A stretch of 5,648 nucleotides of DNA from DAONLM01 sp035406685 (GTDB lineage: Bacteria; Spirochaetota; GWE2-31-10; MWDO01). The first letter of the stretch is position 1; the number at the start of each line of letters is the position of its first letter. Shown here one piece after another: positions 1 to 5,648 of this stretch. The position numbers were made by a program, and so were the translations under genes. The DNA lies in the NCBI GenBank assembly GCA_035406685.1, contig DAONLM010000195.1, positions 1-5,648 of the forward strand, written 5' to 3'. The notes beneath the pieces are model-generated. The model did not search any database. It was not told the DNA's origin and saw only the letters and a list, made by a program, of their open reading frames with translations.

Positions 1-2
1 AA

Positions 3-110
3 TCACAAAATTTCTTAGAAAATCCTTTACAACTTTTAGAAAAAAAATTAAAAAAGTTGCCTAAAAATAAAATCGCACCCCTGCATAAGATTTATTTATC
101 AAAACTTTGA
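3..110 (+). CDS. C-terminal end of an unidentified protein (5' truncated)
   Basis: The frame starting at base 3 is open from the window edge to a TGA at 108-110, giving the last 35 residues of a protein that begins upstream. The tail is hydrophilic and lysine- and leucine-rich (NPLQLLEKKLKKLPKN and so on) and probably helical. The other two forward frames stop at 16-18 and 62-64, so this is the best coding frame. The TGA overlaps the -35 box of the next gene's promoter, which is the arrangement expected where one gene ends and the next begins. Too little remains to recognise a family. Translation here is inferred from the open frame and its position only. Confidence 0.6.
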   Translation, partial: SQNFLENPLQLLEKKLKKLPKNKIAPLHKIYLSKL

Positions 111-135
111 CAATAAAAATAAAATTTGTTATTAT
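107..135 (+). promoter_or_regulatory. sigma-70 type promoter for lysS
   Basis: A perfect -35 hexamer TTGACA (107-112) is followed after 17 bp by TATTAT (130-135), five of six matches to the -10 consensus. A perfect TATAAT also occurs at 133-138, but with a 20-bp spacer, so the 17-bp pairing is preferred. The predicted start is near 142, giving lysS a leader of about 120 nt. The -35 box shares bases with the TGA stop of the preceding gene. The hexamers are seen directly; activity is inferred. Confidence 0.75.
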
Positions 136-183
136 AATTATCTCGAATCTATTTAAATAATTTTAAATACAGATCAAAAGATT

Positions 184-204
184 ATTCATTCTCAAAGAAT
201 GAAT
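184..204 (+). promoter_or_regulatory. stem-loop in the lysS leader
   Basis: ATTCATTC (184-191) and GAATGAAT (197-204) are perfectly complementary. A further T-A pair (192/196) would make a 9-bp stem with a 3-nt loop. It lies about 40 nt inside the predicted leader. No T-tract follows, so it is not a standard intrinsic terminator. It may protect the 5' end, bind a protein or slow polymerase; the sequence does not say which. A weaker 5-bp stem (TCCTA 215-219 with TAGGA 224-228, 4-nt loop) follows, so the leader may fold into two consecutive hairpins. Confidence 0.5.
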
Positions 205-252
205 TAAAAATAAATCCTAACTTTAGGAAATTAATAAAAAAATCTTAAATTA

Positions 253-259
253 AAGAGGA
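253..259 (+). promoter_or_regulatory. Shine-Dalgarno site of lysS
   Basis: AAGAGGA, containing the core GAGG at 255-258, sits 6 nt before the ATG at 265. It fixes that ATG as the start. It contrasts with ligA, which has no such site. Confidence 0.8.
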
Positions 260-264
260 TAAAT

Positions 265-2421
265 ATGTCAGAAAATTTAAGTAATGAAAGAGATATAAGA
301 ATACAAAAATTAAATAAATTAAGAAACATGGGAATTATCCCTTATCTTGATAGATGCGAAAGAACTCATACAATTGAAGAAGCAAGAAAGTTAGAATTAG
401 GTGTAAAAGATATTACTCTTGCTGGAAGATTAATGTTAAAGAGGTCATTTGGTAAATTAATTTTTGCTACTATTGAAGATTTTTCTGGTAAAATTCAGAT
501 AGCCATTAATAAAAAATATTTAGACGATGAAAATTTTAAATTCTTTGAAAAAATGATAGATATCGGCGATTTTATCTCTGTTACTGGTGAGACTTACAAA
601 ACAGAAAAGGGTGAATTCACCTTAAATGTTTTACAATTTAAATTATTATCAAAGACAATAAGGCCATTACCAGAAAAATTTCATGGACTTACAGATATTG
701 AGGCAAAGTCAAGACAGAGATATTTAGATCTTATAATGAATAGAGAAACAAAAGAGAGATTCATAAAAAGAAGTAAACTAATAACAGAAATTAGAAATTT
801 CTTAAATAACCATGGTTTTATTGAAGTTGAAACACCTATATTACAGGTAAAACCATCAGGTGCTCTTGCCAAACCATTTAAGACACATCATAATGCTCTT
901 GATATTGATATGTATCTAAGAATTGCACCAGAGACCTACTTAAAAAGATGTATTGCCGGTGGTTTTGAAAAGGTTTACGACATGGGAAAATGTTTTAGAA
1001 ATGAAGGTATGGATCCGAGTCATCTTCAAGAATTCACAATGCTTGAATACTATGTTGCATACTGGAATTATATAGACAATATGAATTTTACAGAAAAATT
1101 TATTAAGCATCTTCTTGAAAAAATAAATGGCTCTCTTAAAATAAAATATCAAAATAGAGAGATAGATTTTTCTGTGGAATGGCCTAAATATAGTTTTAGA
1201 GATCTTATTTTAAAATATGCTGATATAGATATTGACAATTGTCCTACAAAAGAAGATCTTATCAATGCTATAAAGAAAAAAAAGATTGAACTTGATGTAG
1301 AATTTGACAAGATAGGAAGGGGCAATCTAATCGATCAATTATATAAGAAAGTGGCTCGACCCAATATAATAAATCCCGCCTTTTTAATACATCATCCAAT
1401 AGATCTATCCCCATTAGCAAGAAGAAATGATAATAATCCAGAGTTAACAGATAGATTTCAATTAGTTGTGAATGGATGGGAGATAGTAAATGCATATTCT
1501 GAATTGATAGATCCAATAGATCAGAGAGAGAGATTCATTCAACAGGCAATGGAAAGAGAAAGAGGTGATGAAGAGGCCATGGTTACTGATGAAGATTTTC
1601 TTACCTGTATGGAATATGGAATGCCGCCTATTTCTGGATGGGGAATGGGAATAGATAGGTTTCTTGCTTTATTAACAGATCAGGAGAATTTAAGAGAAGT
1701 AGTTCTTTTTCCTATAATGAAACCTCTTGATAAGATAGAAAAAGACCCTCTTGAAGACTATCTTGATAATGCAAAAATTGACTCAAAGAATGAGGATAAA
1801 AATTCTGAAAAAAACATTGATAACGAAAGCGCAATTTTACAACCATTGGACATTAAAGAATTAGGAGTTGATTATAAAACACTTGAAGAATTTTTTAAAC
1901 AAAAGATAACAAAACAGAGCCTTATTTATCATTCAATTGCAAGTGGAGCAATAATGAAGGGTATAGCAAAAAGATTTGGGCTTAATGAGACAAATTATTA
2001 CTATATTGGGTTAATGCACGATATAGATTTAGAAGAGGTAGGAGAGGATATGACCATTCATGCTCTTACTGGAGGGGCATGGTTAAAAAATTTAGGAGTG
2101 AATGATAAAGCAGTTGATGCTATAATTTCTCATAATGCCGAAGGCAATGGAAGTAAAAGAAAGACTTTTCTGGATTATGCCTTAACTGCTTCTGAGAGTC
2201 TTACTGGCTTAATTTCTGCCACTGCAAAAGTTTACCCTGATAAAAAAGTTGCAAGTGTAAAAGCCTCTTCTGTTATTAAAAGAATGAAAGAAAAACTTTT
2301 TGCAGCAAATGTTAATAGAGATAATATAAGGTTATGTGAAAAAATAGGATTAAGCTTAGAAGAATTTGTAAACATAGGTATTGAATCAATGAAAGAGGTT
2401 GCTGATCAAATTGGCTTATAA
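265..2421 (+). CDS. lysS: Class II lysyl-tRNA synthetase fused to a C-terminal HD phosphohydrolase domain
   Basis: The enzyme activates lysine with ATP and charges tRNA-Lys in the cytoplasm. Residues about 50-130 form the OB-fold anticodon-binding domain. The catalytic core follows: motif 1 (GFIEVETPILQ, 184-194), motif 2 with FRNEG (244-248), H253 and EFT (256-258), and motif 3 GWGMGIDRF (458-466) with R465. N409, Y411 and E413 align with lysine-binding residues of E. coli LysRS. Ordinary LysRS ends near residue 490-500. Here a charged, Asn/Lys-rich linker (about 495-523) leads to an HD domain (about 536-718) with H556, H585-D586, H599, H623 and D637, plus the ESLTGLI motif (644-650). The domain resembles the uncharacterised HD hydrolases of COG2316. 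The reading frame is continuous, so the fusion is not a frameshift product. The ATG is supported by a good Shine-Dalgarno. The synthetase assignment is near certain; the HD substrate is unknown. Confidence 0.96.
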   Translation: MSENLSNERDIRIQKLNKLRNMGIIPYLDRCERTHTIEEARKLELGVKDITLAGRLMLKRSFGKLIFATIEDFSGKIQIAINKKYLDDENFKFFEKMIDIGDFISVTGETYKTEKGEFTLNVLQFKLLSKTIRPLPEKFHGLTDIEAKSRQRYLDLIMNRETKERFIKRSKLITEIRNFLNNHGFIEVETPILQVKPSGALAKPFKTHHNALDIDMYLRIAPETYLKRCIAGGFEKVYDMGKCFRNEGMDPSHLQEFTMLEYYVAYWNYIDNMNFTEKFIKHLLEKINGSLKIKYQNREIDFSVEWPKYSFRDLILKYADIDIDNCPTKEDLINAIKKKKIELDVEFDKIGRGNLIDQLYKKVARPNIINPAFLIHHPIDLSPLARRNDNNPELTDRFQLVVNGWEIVNAYSELIDPIDQRERFIQQAMERERGDEEAMVTDEDFLTCMEYGMPPISGWGMGIDRFLALLTDQENLREVVLFPIMKPLDKIEKDPLEDYLDNAKIDSKNEDKNSEKNIDNESAILQPLDIKELGVDYKTLEEFFKQKITKQSLIYHSIASGAIMKGIAKRFGLNETNYYYIGLMHDIDLEEVGEDMTIHALTGGAWLKNLGVNDKAVDAIISHNAEGNGSKRKTFLDYALTASESLTGLISATAKVYPDKKVASVKASSVIKRMKEKLFAANVNRDNIRLCEKIGLSLEEFVNIGIESMKEVADQIGL

Positions 2422-2464
2422 GAAAAATCTTATGTAATTAAATGTAGATAACTAAAAAACAAAA

Positions 2465-2493
2465 GGGGATATCATAAGAAATGGGATATCCCC
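2465..2493 (-). terminator. intrinsic-terminator-like hairpin, T-tract on the minus strand
   Basis: GGGGATATC (2465-2473) pairs perfectly with GATATCCCC (2485-2493) around an 11-nt loop. Read on the minus strand, the stem is followed directly by TTTTGTTTTTT (complement of 2464-2454), the layout of a Rho-independent terminator. On the + strand the stem is followed by ACTAAATAATAAAATAACC, which has no U-run, so it is a poor terminator for lysS, although it could still mark or protect the lysS mRNA 3' end. No minus-strand gene is visible nearby. It may stop antisense transcription from entering lysS. Confidence 0.6.
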
Positions 2494-2607
2494 ACTAAAT
2501 AATAAAATAACCAGTAGTTTATTAAAATTTCATGTAATTATAATATTCTCACTGAATTTTTATAATGCAATTAAGATTTTTAACAATTTCAAATAAAAAA
2601 ATCATAG

Positions 2608-2636
2608 ATGACAACTTTTAAAATTTTTGCTATAAT
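2608..2636 (+). promoter_or_regulatory. extended -10 promoter for ligA, predicted leaderless start
   Basis: ATGACA (2608-2613, five of six matches to the -35 consensus) is followed after exactly 17 bp by a perfect TATAAT (2631-2636), itself preceded by TGC (2628-2630), an extended -10 element. The usual distance from -10 to transcription start puts +1 at about 2642-2644, on the ligA ATG at 2643-2645. The promoter elements are seen directly; the start position is inferred. Confidence 0.75.
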
Positions 2637-2642
2637 AAAAAC

Positions 2643-4697
2643 ATGGACAATATTGAAAAAGAAATTTTAGAATTAAGAGAAAAGATAAATAAGGCTGATT
2701 ATGCTTATTATGTTCTTTCTTCTCCTATAATGTCTGATTCTGAATATGATAAACTTTTTAATAGACTTCTTGAATTAGAAAATAGTTATCCTCAATATAA
2801 GACCCCTGATTCTCCAACTCAAAGGATTGGTTCTGATATTGATAATACTCTGCCAGAGAGAAATCATTCTATACCTGTTCTTTCACTGGATAAATGTTAT
2901 TCTATCGCATCTTTATATGATTGGTATAAAAAAAATGTAGAAAAGATTAATAATGATATTGAATTGATTATAGAGCCAAAAATAGATGGTGCTGGCGTTG
3001 TTCTTTATTATGAAGATGGAATTTTAAAGTATGCTCTTACAAGGGGAAATGGATATTCTGGTAATGATATTACTGAAAATATAAAGACAATAAGAAGTGT
3101 CCCTTTAAGAATTAATTATAATAAAAATCTTGCGGTGAGGGGTGAAGTTTATATAAATAAAGAGGATTTTAAGGAGTTTAATGAAAAATACGCTGATGGA
3201 ATATATTCAAATCCAAGAAATCTTGCAAGCGGTGCTGTTAGAAGATTAAAATCTAAAGAGGCAGCACTTTTCCCTTTAAATATTTTTTGTTATGAGGGAT
3301 ATTTTGAAGATATAATTGATACTCATCTTGAAAATATTATTAGATTAAAAGAACTTGATTTTCCAGTGAATAATTATCTTGGTTACTTTTCAAATAATAT
3401 TAAATATCAATCTTTACCATTTGATAATTTTACAATTGGAAATATCAGAGATATTGAAAATTTTATAGAGTATTTTGCGAAAAAAAGAGAGAGCCTGAAA
3501 TATGAAATTGATGGACTTGTTATTAAAATAAACGACCTGAAAACAAGAGAGATTTTAGGAGAAACTTCTCATCATCCGAGATGGGCAATTGCCTATAAAT
3601 TTGATGCTCCATTAGCAGAGACAAAAGTTATATCCATAGAGATTCAGATAGGCCGTGCTGGAAGAGTAACTCCTGTTGCCAATCTTGAGCCAGTGGAACT
3701 CTCTGGTTCTACAATATCAAGGGCTACTCTTCATAACATGGAATATGTGAATGCCTTAGGTATAAATGCTGGTGATACTGTTACTATTTCAAAAAGAGGC
3801 GATGTTATACCAGCGGTTGAGGAGGTCATTGATAAAGGGGTAAATTCCTCCACTTTTGTTATGCCAGAAAGATGTCCATCCTGTGGAGAAAAACTAATTA
3901 AAGAGGGGGCTCATCATTTCTGTTTAAATGAAGAATGCCCTGCAAGGTTACTCGGAACATTGCAGTATTTTGTTGGGAGAGGACAGATGGACATAGAGAC
4001 CCTGGGGGATAAGACTCTTGAATTTTTATTCAACAAGGGATTTATAAGAAAAATTTATGATATATATGAATTTGATTATTATAAACTTCTTGATTTTGAG
4101 GGATTTAAAGAAAAAAAGATTGAAAATATAATTAAATCAGTAGAAGAATCTAAAAAAAAGGATTTTAAGACAATTCTCTATTCTTTAGGTTTGAAGGATA
4201 TTGGTCCAAAGGTAGCAGAACTCCTTGCAAATAATTTTAAGAACATTGATAATATTATAAAATTTTGTAATGAAAAAGATATATTTGGTAACCCAAATAA
4301 AGAGAAATTTTCTTCAATATATGGAATTGGCGATACAATTACAGAATCAATCATAAAACATTTTAGTAATCCAAAAACAATTGATTTGATAGAGAGGTTA
4401 AGAAAGAATGGACTATCATTTGAATTAAGAGAAGAAAATAAAATAGAAAGCGAGCAATTTTTAAAAGGGACAAAGTGGGTAATTACTGGAAGTTTTTCTA
4501 ATTTTAAACCACGAGAAAAGGCTGCTTTTCTTATAAAGCAGTTTGGTGGCGAAGTTGTTGATGCTGTCTCAAGTAAGGTTAATTTTTTATTAAAAGGTGA
4601 AGAGCCAGGTTCAAAACTCGATAAGGCAAAAGCTCTGGGTATAAAAATAATAGATGAAGCACAATTTGTTAAGATTATTAACTCAAAAACTTTATAA
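2643..4697 (+). CDS. ligA: NAD+-dependent DNA ligase LigA
   Basis: LigA seals nicks in DNA during replication and repair, using NAD+ to form an enzyme-AMP intermediate. At 684 residues it has full family length. Domain Ia (about 1-70) carries the YYVL and YDKL NAD+-binding region. The nucleotidyltransferase domain has catalytic K113 in EPKIDG (111-116), E168 in RGEVY, K295 in EIDGLVIK (288-295) and K319 in WAIAYKF. The OB fold carries ATLHN (361-365). The zinc finger uses C411, C414, C427 and C432. Helix-hairpin-helix repeats follow (for example 515-529 and 559-570), and a BRCT domain (about 607-684) ends the protein. The motif usually written TRGDG reads TRGNG (133-137). The ATG at 2643 gives the expected family N-terminus, with no upstream alternative and no Shine-Dalgarno. 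It has its own promoter and may be cotranscribed with the two ORFs downstream. Confidence 0.98.
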   Translation: MDNIEKEILELREKINKADYAYYVLSSPIMSDSEYDKLFNRLLELENSYPQYKTPDSPTQRIGSDIDNTLPERNHSIPVLSLDKCYSIASLYDWYKKNVEKINNDIELIIEPKIDGAGVVLYYEDGILKYALTRGNGYSGNDITENIKTIRSVPLRINYNKNLAVRGEVYINKEDFKEFNEKYADGIYSNPRNLASGAVRRLKSKEAALFPLNIFCYEGYFEDIIDTHLENIIRLKELDFPVNNYLGYFSNNIKYQSLPFDNFTIGNIRDIENFIEYFAKKRESLKYEIDGLVIKINDLKTREILGETSHHPRWAIAYKFDAPLAETKVISIEIQIGRAGRVTPVANLEPVELSGSTISRATLHNMEYVNALGINAGDTVTISKRGDVIPAVEEVIDKGVNSSTFVMPERCPSCGEKLIKEGAHHFCLNEECPARLLGTLQYFVGRGQMDIETLGDKTLEFLFNKGFIRKIYDIYEFDYYKLLDFEGFKEKKIENIIKSVEESKKKDFKTILYSLGLKDIGPKVAELLANNFKNIDNIIKFCNEKDIFGNPNKEKFSSIYGIGDTITESIIKHFSNPKTIDLIERLRKNGLSFELREENKIESEQFLKGTKWVITGSFSNFKPREKAAFLIKQFGGEVVDAVSSKVNFLLKGEEPGSKLDKAKALGIKIIDEAQFVKIINSKTL

Positions 4698-4733
4698 TCT
4701 TACCGATAAATTGTTTAAGTCTATTTTATAAAA

Positions 4734-4738
4734 AAGGA
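4734..4738 (+). promoter_or_regulatory. Shine-Dalgarno site of the 43-codon ORF
   Basis: AAGGA lies 7 nt before the ATG at 4746. An earlier ATG at 4742 is only 3 nt away and stops after six codons, so the site selects 4746 and supports the small ORF as a translated gene. Confidence 0.65.
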
Positions 4739-4745
4739 ATAATGA

Positions 4746-4877
4746 ATGAAAAATCTGGATGAATTATTATTTGATATTCAGGAAAAATTAAAAAAAATAA
4801 CATTTTATGATGAACTAAAAATTAAACAAAATAGAGATGAAAATTGGATAGAATTAAAAAAAGATACAAATATTTAA
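4746..4877 (+). CDS. Small hypothetical protein, 43 residues
   Basis: This short ORF (MKNLDELLFDIQEKL at the N-terminus) begins 48 nt after the ligA stop and has a well-placed AAGGA ribosome site. The product is highly charged and probably helical, with a leucine/isoleucine pattern in its first 18 residues. It has no membrane segment or signal peptide, and I recognise no family. No terminator or convincing promoter lies between ligA and this ORF, so cotranscription with ligA is likely. Its last 34 nt overlap the lipoprotein ORF, which starts at TTG 4844 in the -1 frame. It may be a coupling leader peptide, an independent small protein, or the 5' part of the lipoprotein gene joined by a -1 shift at the A7 run (4856-4862). 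The sequence does not decide among these. Confidence 0.55.
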   Translation: MKNLDELLFDIQEKLKKITFYDELKIKQNRDENWIELKKDTNI

Positions 4878-5648
4878 TTCTTGTTTTTATTATATTTTCT
4901 TTATCCTGTTCTCCTTTAACTACTGTATTAAAATTTATTCAGAATAAATTTAAATTGGAAAAAAAGAAAGATAAAAAAAAGGATAAAGACTCTAAAATAA
5001 AATCTAAAATAAAAAAAGATGATAAAAAAGAGACTAAAAAAGAAAAAAAGAAAGAAGAAGTGATTGTTTATGTTGATAAAGAGTATCTTTCATCTTTTTA
5101 TGGTAAATTATCTTATAAAATAGTGGTAAAATTTTTAAAAGATATTAAAAAAAAATACAGGATAAAAAAAATAGAAAAAGATTTTAAAGAAGATAAAGAA
5201 ATTACTAATTTTATAGTAGTATCTAATAAAAATTTTAAAAAATTAAATAAAACTCGGCCTCTTTTTTCAGAGGCTTTATATTTTCTGATAAATAGAGAAT
5301 TTGAGCCAGAATTTAAATATCCAGATTCACTAAAAAAGATGAGAGTTGGCGTTCATTATAATTCTTATGTCTATAACTATATCAATGAAAAAAATCCGAT
5401 CACTGGCAAAAAAAATTATGAAATAGGTGATAATTTTAAAATATATGCTGAGTTTAATAATATGATAGAGGATTTCAGGATAAAAAATATCGATATTGTT
5501 ATGATAAACAGGATAGAATATTATAAATTACATAGAACTCTGCCATCAGCCTTTCTCTTTTATATTGATATAGGAAAGCCTTTTGGCTATCTCTATTTTA
5601 AAGATAAAAATTTTTTAAAAGATTTTAATTCATTTCTTTATAAAAATA
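4844..5648 (+). CDS. Putative lipoprotein with solute-binding-protein-like region (3' truncated)
   Basis: The frame is open from TTG 4844 to the window edge (268 residues visible). An in-frame TGA at 4838-4840 rules out an earlier start, and no ATG precedes the signal sequence. The only ribosome-site hint is a weak GAG at 4834-4836. The N-terminus looks like a lipoprotein signal: basic n-region (KKRYK), hydrophobic core YLILVFIIFSL (10-20) and lipobox SLSC with C22. The box is loose, because the -3 residue is serine. Residues about 36-72 are almost entirely K, D, E and S, a probable tether. From about 138 the layout FSEALYFLINRE, then LKKMRVGVHYN (163-173), then IDIVMINRIEYY (216-227), then GKPFGYLYFK (244-253) follows the second half of family 3 extracellular solute-binding proteins. 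A role in solute uptake or sensing is inference. No transporter genes are in view. Confidence 0.7.
   Translation, partial: MDRIKKRYKYLILVFIIFSLSCSPLTTVLKFIQNKFKLEKKKDKKKDKDSKIKSKIKKDDKKETKKEKKKEEVIVYVDKEYLSSFYGKLSYKIVVKFLKDIKKKYRIKKIEKDFKEDKEITNFIVVSNKNFKKLNKTRPLFSEALYFLINREFEPEFKYPDSLKKMRVGVHYNSYVYNYINEKNPITGKKNYEIGDNFKIYAEFNNMIEDFRIKNIDIVMINRIEYYKLHRTLPSAFLFYIDIGKPFGYLYFKDKNFLKDFNSFLYKN
4856..4863 (+). other. A7-G slippery run in the overlap of two ORFs
   Basis: Seven A's followed by G occur in the small ORF as TTA AAA AAA GAT. A -1 slip of the two AAA codons would continue as AGA TAC AAA, exactly the lipoprotein frame, bypassing the TAA at 4875-4877. A-AAA-AAG is a known bacterial -1 slippery heptamer (as in dnaX). 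The 0-frame codons here are AAA AAA, so the phase is not the dnaX phase. No strong downstream stem-loop is evident. Its role is unproven. Confidence 0.35.

Noticed and set aside
141..264. T-box or lysine riboswitch upstream of lysS
   Set aside because: The leader is too short, and neither the conserved T-box antiterminator sequence nor a lysine-riboswitch core is visible. There is also no terminator with a U-run before lysS.
681..1516. Minus-strand open frames of 63, 70 and 82 codons at 681-872, 940-1152 and 1268-1516
   Set aside because: They lie wholly inside lysS, whose motifs fully account for the + strand, and I recognise no family in them.
2539..2566. Two further TATAAT hexamers (2539-2544 and 2561-2566) upstream of ligA
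   Set aside because: Neither has a usable -35 box 16-18 bp upstream, and such hexamers are expected by chance in DNA this A+T-rich. The extended -10 at 2628-2636 is much better.
4693..4698. TATAAT across the ligA stop codon as a promoter for the small ORF
   Set aside because: The nearest -35-like sequence (TTGTTA, 4666-4671) is 21 bp away, too far. Cotranscription with ligA is simpler.
4742..4762. ATG at 4742 as a gene start
   Set aside because: The frame stops after six codons, and the ribosome site is only 3 nt away. The ATG at 4746 fits better.
1..5648. CRISPR arrays, tRNA or rRNA genes, insertion sequences
   Set aside because: I found no regularly spaced repeats, no rRNA or tRNA-like stretches in the gaps, and no transposase or terminal inverted repeats by eye.

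Overview
The window is a strongly A+T-rich bacterial chromosome segment with every supportable gene on the + strand. Lysine, isoleucine and asparagine codons dominate, mostly ending in A or T. It holds two housekeeping enzymes, a class II lysyl-tRNA synthetase and an NAD+-dependent DNA ligase (a bacterial hallmark), plus a putative lipoprotein. I cannot name the organism. The unusual synthetase architecture, loose lipobox and very low G+C fit a low-GC lineage, possibly anaerobic or poorly sampled, but that is inference.

Layout. Positions 3-110 are the C-terminal end of an unidentified gene. A near-consensus sigma-70 promoter (107-135) overlaps its stop codon and should drive lysS after a leader of about 120 nt with two small stem-loops. 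The lysS ORF (265-2421) encodes 718 residues, about 220 more than a normal LysRS. The excess is a complete C-terminal HD-superfamily phosphohydrolase domain. The 221-bp gap before ligA has a strong hairpin whose T-tract lies on the minus strand, then a promoter so close to ligA (2643-4697) that the mRNA is predicted to start at the ATG, i.e. to be leaderless. After ligA, a 43-codon ORF with a good Shine-Dalgarno (4746-4877) overlaps a TTG-started lipoprotein gene (4844 to the window edge). The lipoprotein has a lysine-rich tether and a region resembling family 3 solute-binding proteins. No terminator separates these from ligA, so they may be cotranscribed.

How they work together. lysS charges tRNA-Lys and ligA seals nicks in replication and repair. 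I see no shared pathway, only chromosomal adjacency. The most notable points are the LysRS-HD fusion (possibly linked to Ap4A or another nucleotide product of the synthetase), the predicted leaderless ligA mRNA, and the A7 run at which a -1 shift would join the small ORF to the lipoprotein frame.
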